Notes under the pieces: generated by a model | Told to the model about the DNA's origin: nothing | What the model saw: the letters and a program-made list of their open reading frames with translations, nothing else | Databases searched by the model: none | Part shown: in pieces, positions 45,200 through 56,375 of the stretch | How the letters are laid out: each line of letters begins with the position of its first letter | How positions within the stretch are numbered: position 1 is the first letter of the stretch | Origin: Chaunax sp. Z400 | Taxonomy: Eukaryota > Chordata > Actinopteri > Lophiiformes > Chaunacidae | Assembly: GCA_037577475.1 (NCBI GenBank) | Contig: CM075192.1 | Span: 12,433,908-12,497,907, forward strand | Direction of reading: 5' to 3' | Length of the DNA: 64,000 nucleotides | Translations under genes and position numbers: made by a program

Positions 45200-48100
45200 A
45201 TGTCTTCGTTCCTCTGGTTCCTGACTCGATGGTCCTCCTTAGCCCTCCCTGTGCTCCTTCTCAGTGTACTGGGCAGACAAGCAGGGCTGGAAGTTGTTCA
45301 GTCAATATTATGTTCCCGGTGGGGTGCATGGAGCAACAACAGTCTTTCCAAGGATGGAGATGTGATTATCGGCGGACTTTTTCATCTGCATTTCAAACCT
45401 TCACCTATAGAGCAAGTCTTCGCCAAGCGGCCTCTTTATGAATCTTGCAAAGGGTAAATCTAATCACAACATATATGGCTGTTAAATGTCTGGTGATTAT
45501 GTTGTTTATACGATGACAGAACATTTCCTGTATTTTTTTTAAAAAATTGTCATGATTATAGTAGAATCATTTCAAAAGGTTTTGCAGGCATATATTTATT
45601 TTAGTTGTTTTTTTTATTTTTGGACAAAATTATTATTTCTTCCCTCGTCACTGCTTTGTATTTTATTCATTATTCTGTTCATATCCAATGCTCCTCAGTT
45701 TTGAGCCCGAGTCATTAAGAAACACATATGCTATGACATTTGCGGTGGAAGAAATAAACCGTAACAACACCCTGCTGCCAGGAGTGAAGCTGGGCTACCG
45801 TGTGTTTGATAGCTGTAGCCGATACCCCTGGGCTCTTCAAGGTGCGCTATCACTGGTTGGAGGAGACACACAAAGCTGCAACTTACAAGCCTCTACTGCT
45901 CGTTCTGCAGATGATAAACAACCTGGAGAAACAGCTGGTATGATTTAATACATTTTCACATGTAAATAACCCTTTTTTTCAATTGAAAAAAGAGCTAATC
46001 ATATGATTGTAGTATCAAAGATTGTCTGTTGATATCAGCAGGTGATCAGCCCATTCCTTTGCTCATTGGTGGTGCTTCATCTACATCAAGCATAATACTG
46101 TCCAGTATCTTAGGGCCTGTCTCTGTGCCAATTGTGAGTTTCATTACGTCAGAAAATAAATGTCCGATTTTGTTTTCTTGTACAGATTGATATGATATTT
46201 AAAGCTTTTTGTAATTAAATTTCAATGGTCATTTTTCTGTTAAAGATGTGTCAAAATGATAATTATTTCCCTCAGATCAGCTACATGGCTTCCTGCCCCT
46301 GTCTTAGTGACAGGACAAAATTTCCTACCTTCTTCAGAACAATCCCCAGTGATATTTACCAGGCCAGGGTCATGGCACAACTGGCCATACACTACAACTG
46401 GAATTGGATGGGAGCAGTAATTGTAAACAATGATTATGGTCACTTTGCAATACAGGTATCTGTTTCTTGTTAATATAGTGTGACTGAAAAAAGTCTCCGA
46501 TGTATCTCCTTCACATATAGAACAAAGAATTGAAATATATAAACATCTTTTTTGTTTTTGTTTGATATTCCAGGCATTTCAGGAAGAGATTAAGGGAAAA
46601 GGGGTATGTTTGGACTTCATTGAGACTTCCAACGCAGAAACTGTTGTAAGTGATGCCAGACGTATAGCACTCACAATTCAAGGTTCGACTTCGAGGGTGA
46701 TTCTCATCTTTTCCTGGTATATATTAATACGGGAAGTGTTTCTGGAACTGGCCAAGAGAAATGTGAGGAACTCACAATGAAATTTGTATCGACGAACAAA
46801 TTTAGACATATTTTGTAGGAACAAAATACTATGTTTCAATCCCTGTGTTTATTTTTGTGTTGTCTTACTGCAGGTGACTGACAGACAGTTTCTGGCCAGT
46901 GAGGCTTGGAGCACAAGTGATGATCTTCTCCAAGATCTTTCCATCTCTAAAGTGGCAAATGGTGTTCTTGGTGTTGCCATTAAAAGTTCAACAATACTTG
47001 GATTTGAAAATTATCTCAGAAGTTTGCACCCAGTTCATCGACTTGATGATGAATTTTTACGTGAATTCTGGGAAAATGAGTTTGGATGCAGTCCTGGAGA
47101 TAACCAATCACATGCAGCACCTCTCTCTTCATATTTCTCTTCACCACTCAAAACTAAATCTGACTCTCTGTCTAATATTTCTACTTCATCTCGTGCCAAG
47201 GGGTCAGTTCAGAAACTTCTACCACCCTGTAGTGGGACAGAGTCCCTGAAAACAGTGCAGCTTCCATTTACTGACACCTCTCAGCTAAGGATCGAATATA
47301 ATGTCTACCTTGCTGTTTATGCTGCAGCCCACGCCCTTCACAGCCTTCTCTCCTGCCCTGATAGAGACCAGCCTCCAGGAAACAACAGCTCCACTTGTTC
47401 CTCTCCAAAACACATCAAACCCATAGAGGTTAATACTTAATGTCACTGAGTCATAATATCCTCAAGAGTGATTGTTCATTTTGATCAATAGAATTTTTAA
47501 TGCTTTCAGCTGTTGCAGCATTTGAACCAAGTGAACGTCACCACACCACAAGGGGATAGGTTTTATTTCCAAGGTTCTGACATTCCAGCAAAGTATGACC
47601 TGGTCAACTGGCAGACGACCCCTGAAGGGCCACTCAAACTTGTTTTGATTGGTCATGTGGACGGGTTAGAACTTCACATTAATGAGTCAGCTATTCAGTG
47701 GAGCGCTGGATCCAATCAGGTAGTCAGATCAGAACAGCTGTCTTATGGTGAACAATAATGACTCAGATCACAAGATTATATCACTAACAATATTTCTTGG
47801 CTTTCTGTTTAGGTTCCAGTATCAGTGTGCACTGAGAGCTGCCCTCCAGGTACCTGGAAGGCCAACAGGAAAGGAGAGCCTATCTGCTGCTTTGACTGTA
47901 TCCCATGTGCTGAAGGGGAGATTAGCAATAAAACTGGTGAGTAAATCACTCTAAAAGACAACAGAAACTCATATTTTCTACATTTCTTTTCTCATTTGTG
48001 TTTTATTTTCTTTCTTTATGTCCTCGTCTAACTCTTCCAGGTTCTCTTCACTGTGAGCGTTGTCCTGCTGAGTTCTGGTCCAATGTTGACCAAACTGCCT

Positions 48101-49182
48101 GTATCCCTCGTCAGCTGGACTTCCTCTCCTTTAATGAAACCTTGGGCATTACTCTGACTACAGCTGCTGTGTCTGGAGCTGTGGTGACAACAGCTGTGTT
48201 TGTGGTGTTTCTTTACTATCGTCAGACACCTATGGTAAAAAACATGGAGTGCATTAAAGAGTTTGTTTTGTGCATGAATATTTTTCTCTCTCTTAGATTG
48301 TCTACTCAATTTATGATATTGTTTAAATGTCCAAATCTTGTTGGTTAATCTGATTCACAGGTGCGAGCCAACAATTCAGAACTGAGCTTCTTGCTTCTTC
48401 TGTCACTGAACCTCTGCTTCCTGTGCTCACTGGTGTTCATCGGTCGTCCATCAGTCTGGTCTTGTCGGTTCCAGCAGGCAGCTTTTGGGATCAGCTTTGT
48501 CCTTTGTGTTTCCTGCCTCCTTGTTAAAACACTAGTAGTTCTTGCTGTTTTCCGCTCAGCTGGGCCTGGTGCTGTAGCCTTGATGAAGTGGTTTGGTCCA
48601 GGAAAACAGAGAGGAAGTGTCTGCCTCTTTACCTGTGTACAGGTATAAATAATGGTTTATTTATTAAATGATGAGACCATTATATTATTATTTACAGTAT
48701 ATGAACAAAAACAATTAATATTAAATATTTACATTGAAATGTGTTGACTTTTTCTTCAGGTTATCATCTGTACCATATGGCTGTCCCTCAGTCCACCAGT
48801 GCCTGAACGTGATCTGGGTTTCCAAGGGTCAAAGGTCACCTTGAAGTGTGCCATGGTCTCTGTGGTGGGCTTCTCTCTGGTCCTGGGCTATATTGGCCTG
48901 CTGGCCTGTACCTGCCTCCTCTTGGCCTTTCTTGCAAGGAATCTCCCCGACAACTTCAACGAGGCCAAACTGATCACCTTCAGCATGCTGATCTTCTGTG
49001 CTGTCTGGGTGACCTTTGTCCCTGCTTACATTAGCTCTCCAGGGAAGTATGTTGTCGCTGTGGAAATCTTTGCAATCCTGGCCTCTAGCTATGGTTTATT
49101 GCTCTGTATTTTTGCCCCCAAATGTTACATCATTCTTTTTAGACCTGAAAGAAACACAAAGAAACACTTGATGGCCAGATAG
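45200..49182 (+). CDS. OlfC/V2R-like class C GPCR, gene 5 (11 exons, complete)
   Basis: Coding exons are 45200-45453, 45699-45937, 46042-46133, 46276-46455, 46574-46762, 46874-47428, 47510-47719, 47813-47936, 48041-48234, 48361-48642 and 48760-49182, giving 913 residues. It is intermediate between genes 2-4 and 1/7: exon 3 is GGASSTSS, exon 5 starts AFQEE, and intron 2 lacks the TATA palindrome. The final exon keeps PKCYIIL, the usual Tyr of the class C PKxY motif, where genes 1-4 and 7 have Phe. Exon 10 has GAVALMKW instead of GAGALMKW. All five amino-acid-site equivalents are retained. It follows gypsy copy iii; the module similarity ends shortly after its stop codon. Confidence 0.95.
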
Positions 49183-50640
49183 TTTTTTCTTGATCTAATA
49201 TGAGCACACACTCACACACACAAACACACTTTCCATGCCTCTATATCATGCAGGTGTTCATGAGTACATTTCCAGTCCATTCTTTTCACCTAAATAATCT
49301 TAATTCTTAATGAACGTAGCTGTATGGAGTTAATAAACGTGTTGTAAGCCACTTTCAAACAGGCAATGCGCCAAAACAAATTTCCTTCTCTGTGACTCCT
49401 TCGATGCATTCAAACTGTACCAGCCCAATGTGTCACAACGCCACACTGATGTGTGTGTTCATAATGTATGCCGACGTTCCGCAATGTGTCTCTGTCACAC
49501 GACGCAACAACGAACATACAAACTGATATATTTCACTATCTCCGCAGTTTAGTGGTCATTTTCTGTGATTGTTTGTCAAATAACAGACTTCCTGTAACGA
49601 GCTGAGCATATTACTATAACGTCACACCCATTCACAGCTGCCCATTTTTGCGCTGTTACTACCTTCCAAAGCATCACAGAAGTGGAGTAAACTGGCAGAA
49701 TAAAGGCGCAACAGGCACGGAATGAAAACACTGTCTGAATGAGGCTGTAGCCACACACAAAATAAAAGTGTTACAAATGAAATTAACAAATATTATTTTA
49801 ACTTCCTGCATGCATAGTTATTCATGACAATTTTTTTTAATTTGTGTACAATTGTTTGTTATTGTTTTTCCTCTATAATTCATTAAATCATTTTCACTTT
49901 CACAGTGAGTCAATGTCATATGTTCTTGTTTCATATGGTTAAAATTCATAAAACTGGTATTAAAAAAGTTTAAAGTTTAGGAGTGATTAATCACAATAGT
50001 GCAGATATAAAAATCATATAAGTTAGAGGAATATTCAAAATCGGCTACTCATTATTGTAACTGCACCACAAATCATTTTAAAGAAGGAATGACATTGTGA
50101 GATTGCAGGGTTTGAAGATTAGATGCAACTTTGCTGTACTGAATTTACATAAAAACGCCCATTAATGGAGGTGGTGCACTGAATATGCACAAGGGAATAC
50201 CCGATCTCCATAATGTCAGAAAATTTAGGAAGGACCCCTTTGTAAACTCCAACGCTGACTGCAGCTCCATGCGCAGACCGAAACCAACTTCGTCTTCCAC
50301 TCAACCCATTAACTACAAGCATGGAAGGGTTGCAGAACCCCCTTTAAAAATTTCTTGTATCATTCGATTCACACCTTGATCAATTAATTTCTTTCTGCGT
50401 TGTTAGACACAGACATAATGTACACAGTGGTGGTACATAAAAGCGCTTCTTGTTCTAATACATGCCACACATCCTTTATTTTGACCATGCAGGTGCATAC
50501 GCACACCGCTTGTGTGCACCCCTAGTCATAATTAACTCTCTACCTCTCTAACCCCACTCCCTGAACTGTCTTCACAGTCTCTTTCTCCTGCCTCTACGCC
50601 CTAAACAAACACCACCAACACATACCCCCACCACCCAACG
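49183..50640 (+). other. Gene 5-gene 6 spacer, first part
   Basis: The first 150 bases or so and the part from about 49780 to 50170 still resemble the 3' flanks of genes 2-4. Between 49340 and 49760 is unrelated sequence rich in CACAACG-type words, probably an old insertion. No gene is seen. Confidence 0.5.
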
Positions 50641-50689
50641 TAGCCACGGCTATCTGCGCCCCCGGCCTATTGACCAACTTGAATTTAAA

Positions 50690-50990
50690 AGGCTGTAAAG
50701 CCAGCTACCACTGTGTGATCTGGGCATTGGTATCCTTCATGTGGTGGAGCCACTGGAGCGGGACATCGTCTGAGCAGAGGGTGAAAGAGCATCCCAGCAG
50801 GTAATAGCACAGGGTATCGACCACCCACTGGATTGCCAGACACTCCTTTTCCACTGTGCTGTATTTAGTTTCCCTCTCGGAGAGTTTTTGGCTGATGTAG
50901 AGCACAGGAAGGTCGAGCCCTCTGTAAATGCATCAATTTGCGGGATGTGTAGGTGTGTAGAAGTGGTTCCCTTCAGAGAGCTTGTTTCAC
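50690..50990 (-). pseudogene. Gypsy RNase H fragment, minus strand
   Basis: The minus-strand frame 50905-50705 reads LYISQKLSERETKYSTVEKE, then CLAIQWVVDTL, YYLLG, FTLCSDDVPLQWLHHMKD. These are the central and C-terminal RNase H motifs of Ty3/gypsy pol, with the conserved E of VEKE and the D after LCSD. It is clearly related to the RNase H piece at 43735 but inverted and isolated, with no LTR found. Confidence 0.85.
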
Positions 50991-51237
50991 TCTCTCAAAC
51001 GCAAGCTAGTACTTACTCAGCATGAGGATGCAGCACCCAATCCATGAGGATTTTTAAGCTAGTGTTTTAACTATGATCTGTAAATCCATGAAAAAAACAA
51101 TAAGAGTCATGCTCACAGTTTCCTTTTGCCCTCTTCACCATCTCTCTGTCAGTGTTAAATGGGATGAAATTGCTCGTAAGTGATGTAAAAGAATGGAGGT
51201 GAGGAATTTGCACATCTGTGGCTCAACAGGAAGTAAA

Positions 51238-51824
51238 GGGGCCGTTTACACAACAACCATTTCACTCAAAAAACGGGAACCTTTTGTTGTCCGTTTATAT
51301 GAGAATGGCGTTTTCAAGGACTGAAACTGCAAAGTTTTCAAAACGGGCTCCAGAGTGGAAACTTTTCAAAATGCCACCGTATCGGTGTTGTGAAAATGGA
51401 CAAAACACAACTCTGGCTGAGAACGATGATGAAACAGCCCTACTTCGTGCGTGCTTATTACGGTTTCTGCCAGCCTTATTCGCGTATGTGGACAGCAGAC
51501 CTCCTACTATGACTAGAACAACAACAAAAATACAATGTCCGATTGCCCGGTTTTGTTTGTGCTGCAGACTCTATTGAGTTTATCAACACTCCTCCAATGT
51601 AGATTTGCTGAACCACCACTGTGATCTTATTCTGTAATGTTGAATTTGAAAAGTTATGCCACCAACTACTGCCTTGGCATACATACTACAGCGTTTTCAG
51701 TCATGTTTGCGGATCAGTGTGTACGGGATTGTTTTGTAAACGCTGTGTGAACACAGAGGGTTTGGAAATGTAAAGTAAAAAATTCTCTGTTTTCAGCTTT
51801 AGGGTTGCCGTGTAAACGGGACCG
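51238..51824. mobile_element. Candidate MITE with GGCCGTTTACAC ends
   Basis: The left end is GGGGCCGTTTACAC and the right end GCCGTGTAAACGGGACC, roughly inverted copies about 590 bp apart. The interior is rich in AAAACG/TTTTC words. This matches the look of a widespread fish repeat. A target duplication is not evident, so the superfamily is left open. Confidence 0.55.
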
Positions 51825-53392
51825 AAATCCTTGCCTCACCCCTCCTGGATTGCTTTTGTAACCTTTTGATTCAACACCTTGGAGATGAGTTGACCTTTTG
51901 TCCTGTAGAACCAGCCATCCCAGACAGTATTGCTTCCCCAGCTTATTTTCATTTTGTTAACTCACAGCATACAAACCCTTGTTTTTCACTCTAAGTTTTG
52001 AAATTTGAGTCCTTTCCAATGACATATCGCAGTTCCTGGATGTGCTAATGTTACATCTTACTGTAAACACACACATAAACAAGCAGCTATGACAAGAGCA
52101 GTATCATGTGCTTGCTTACCAATCAATCCCAGATTTAGTTTATGACCTCTGGATGCAGCCTTCATTCTCAGGAACACCCGCTTCACCAGAAAAGGGTCAT
52201 CTGCTGCAAGGGTCGCATCAACTAATTCTTGCATTTCTGTGCTTTTGCATTTCTGGACCTTGGCTAGAGATGGCTCTGAAAGCTCTGAAATGTACTCAAA
52301 GTATAACAGTAAAACGTAGCCCTTTGGAGAGCATTTCTACCAGCTGCTTTTGTGCAAACTAACCTCATTTCAAAATAATATAATATTAGTATTAGGGATT
52401 AGGAACTAATTATGTAGAACACAAGCAGAGAAAAACAAAGTGATTAGAGGCGGTGCTGAAATTGCGCTTTTCTTCTTTTTCTTCGCGGTTAAGGTTACTT
52501 GTTTTACGTCTGTCGTCGTGTTTGATCTGTCGTGCATTATATGCACCGATGGATAAACAAAGGGATCGTCTTTTCTGTGTCTTATTGTCCCATCCATTTG
52601 GGTTGAAATCACTTTTGATGTAGGGAAAGCATGCAGCGATACAAAATAAAAATGATGTACTAAAGTAATGACCCTGTTCTGAAACTTAACGGTGTAGTAC
52701 AGCTACAGTACAACTATATGTGTTAAAATGTAGGGAGTAAAAACTTTTTTGTCAGAAAATAAATATGTAAGTAAAGTACAGATATCCAAAAACTCTACTT
52801 ACCTACAGTGACAAAGTATTTATACTTTCATTATTTCCCACCTTTGACCCTGCCAATTAACCTTATTAAAATAACTTTAACACTTAACCCTGTTTTTGTG
52901 AATAAGTGTGGATTCATTTTAATTCAATAACATGAGTTGTAGAAACGCGGCCATAAACCCTCCAGATATTTGCTACAGTTTCTTTATCACACACACCTAT
53001 CACTTATTTTATTATTGGTTTGCCTTCACCTTTGTGAAAGGTGATTTGCTGTCATCTTGTTTGCTATCATTCCTCCATGGGATTAACAGCGGTTATAAAT
53101 ATCCAAACCATCTACGTTGTGCAGGGCAGGTGGAGAGTGTGTCGTACTTCAGATACCTTGTTAGCTGTCAGTTGTATCTGTTATAACATGGATTTTGTCA
53201 CTAGAATTGTTTCCCTTCACAGGGGGAGGTATTCAGGCTAAAATATTAACTTTCTCCTGTTGCAGCAAGAGGAATTTAATTGAATTTGATGTCTTTATTT
53301 CAGTAATTCTTAACTATTTATTGCACATCTTCTCTATGTATATTGTGCCAATGAAAAGCTGGGTACATTGTGCATATAGAACAGGTCAATCC
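51825..53392 (+). other. Spacer before gene 6
   Basis: AT-rich DNA without recognisable genes or duplicated-module sequence. Open frames at 52108-52362 and 52932-53241 show no family features. The TATAAATATAAG block found before genes 1-5 is not seen here, consistent with gene 6 being an older paralogue. Confidence 0.45.
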
Positions 53393-56327
53393 ATGCCTTT
53401 GTTCTCTTGGTTCTTCACTCTGTGGCCCTCCTCAGCCCTATCCTTGCTTCTTGTGGGGCTAGTGGGCAGGCAGCTGGGGCTCAGGGTGGGATTGCAGGTG
53501 GTTCAGACAGTGTTTTGCTCTCGGTGGGGCTCACTGAGCGACCAGGGTCTGTACCGGGATGGAGATGTAATAATTGGTGGGCTCTTTAGTCTTCATTACA
53601 AGCCTCCAGCTACAGCTCACGACTTCACTCAGCTGCCACAGAATAAACCTTGCACTGGGTAAAACTCGGATCTGCATTGTTTAATGTGATTCCTATGAAA
53701 TGCATATGCCTGCTGTATTTCTGACAAAGACAAGTCAAATTATAAGGTGCATCTTTTCCATTCCACAGACAGTTGGTTGTTCCTTCGCATTCACATGTTA
53801 ATTTTATTGTTAAAAACATTTCGTTATAATTGGTTATCCAGTTGTAACACAAAAGGATTGCCTTATAGCTAAATATTATTAGCTCCACAACCACTTTAGT
53901 ATTTTGACTGGTATTTTTCTCATCCCTTCTCTCCTTTGCTCTCAGATTGGAAAATCTCCCTTTGCAGTACGTATATGCTATGGTGTTTGCACTCGAGGAA
54001 ATAAATCATAGCACAACCTTGCTGCCAGGTGTGAAGCTGGGCTACCATATTCATGATAGCTGCGCCTTGCCCTCTTGGGCTATGCAGGCAGCGCTATCAC
54101 TTATTGGAGGAGCCAGCACCAGTTGTCATGCAACAGCCCTGCCAGACTACTCTGCTGGGTATGGTGAGGGAAGAAGAGAAAGGAGCGGTAGGCTACTTTG
54201 CATGAAACTGCAGTGCATCATTCTCTATTAATAACAATGTTGACTGTACAAACATTGCAATGTGCTGAAAACTGAAACTGAAACAGAATGAAGTCCCTTT
54301 TTTATTTAACAAGTGACTTTAGTTCATTATATCATACAATGTCATCAGGTGATCACCCTGTTCCTTTGGTCATTGGTGGTTCCTCGTCTATAGCTGCCAA
54401 GATACTCTGCAGAATCCTGGGGCCCCTGTCTGTACCTTTAGTGAGTTCGCTTTAAGTCAGTCAATGTATTGGTGTTTATGATGAATATAAAAAATAAATT
54501 AAAAAATTCTTTAGAGTTCAAGATTTTCACTCATAATGTTAACATTTGGTTTTCACTTTGTAAATCACTGTGGTTTAACATTTTTTTAACATGCTATTTT
54601 CTATCACTGAAAACATTTTGCTATCAAAAAGAGCCTGCAGCAAAGACATCTTAGAGTAGAAAACATTACATTAATCTGCGATTGAGATTTTAGAAAAACT
54701 ATGTGATTTCAGAATAACTCAAGTGTTGTTGTTTTTTTCTGTTTTTTTCTTTTAGATGAGCTACACTGCCAGCTGCCCCTGTCTAAGTGATAGGCGCCAA
54801 TTTCCCACCTTCTTCAGAACCATGCCCAGCGACATTTACCAAGCGCGAGTAATTGCTCACCTTGCCATACGCTTTAATTGGACTTGGATCGGAGCAGTGG
54901 TAGCAAACAATGATTATGGCCATGTGGCAGTAAAGGTGTCTATATTTGTTGATATATTTATTGCAGGAGAATTGTTTTGGCATCTATGCAAGGAATCTGT
55001 ATAACTAGAATATTTGTATGCTTTTCATTCATCTAATCTTTTTGCTCCATTCAACTGTGTGCGTCAGATATTTCAGGAGGAGACTCAGGGGAGAGGTGTG
55101 TGTCTGGCATTTGTCGAGACTCTCCAGAGGGAAAACATTGTGAGTGATGCCAGACGTGCTGCACTAACAATTCAGGCCTCGTCTGCAAGAGTGATTCTGA
55201 TCTTTTCCTGGTATACTGATGTGAGGGAGCTGTTCCTGCAACTAGACATGATAAATGTGAGCAAAATGAAATTGAATTGTCTTTTGAATCAGAAACAGAA
55301 CTGATCTTATATGAGAAACATCTTGGCTTTTTAAAATAATCTTTTGATTGTGTTGTGTTGCTCTTTCTAGGTGAATGACAGACAGTTTCTGGCCAGTGAG
55401 GCTTGGAGCACTAGTGGTAATCTTCTCCAAAATGTTGTCACTTCTAAAGTGGCAAATGGTGTTCTTGGTGTGGCCATTCGCAGCTCACCAATACCAGGAT
55501 TTCAAAATTATCTCACAAGTTTGAACCCATCTCATCGGCTTGATGATGAGTTTTTAAAAGAATTCTGGGAAAACGAGTTTGGTTGTAGTCCTGAGGTCAC
55601 ACCTCATTCTTCACAAGCCCCTTCACCACCAGTCTCTACTAAAGGGTTGATTCAAAAGGCTTCTCTACCACCCTGTAGTGGGACAGAGTCCCTGAGGGGA
55701 GTTCAGAATCCGTTTACTGACACCTCTCAGCTAAGGGTGACCTATAATGTCTACCTCGCTGTTTATGCTGTAGCCCACGCCCTTCACAGCCTTCTCTCCT
55801 GCCCCGACAGTGAGAACCCTCTCGGAAAAAACAGCTCCACTTGCTCCTCTCCAAAACTCATCAAACCCAGAGAGGTGAACACTATTATGTATATTTCTAT
55901 ACTTTTATGAGATGCATTTTAGATTTTCACAACCAATATTTCAACATTTTAAAGAGATAGAGAGATTTCACATAAAACAAATGCACCAGTACTACTAATA
56001 TACTTTTAATTAAAATATTAATATTTCAACATTTGATGCTTTCAGCTGTTGCAGCACTTGAACAGTGTGAACTTCACCACACCACAGGGAGAAATGTTAT
56101 ATTTCCAGGGTGCTGACATTCCAGCAAAATATGACCTGGTCAACTGGCAGCGCACCCCTCAGGGGTCACTCAGACTTGTTTTGATTGGTCGTGCAGACGG
56201 GTTAGACCTTCACATTAATGAGTCAGCTATTCAGTGGAGCACTGGATTCAATCAGGTAGTTAAAAAGGAAGAATCTTCACTGAGACTGATGGCAAATGTA
56301 TTTAATATTTTGAATGATTCACAATAC

Positions 56328-56375
<48 letters not shown>

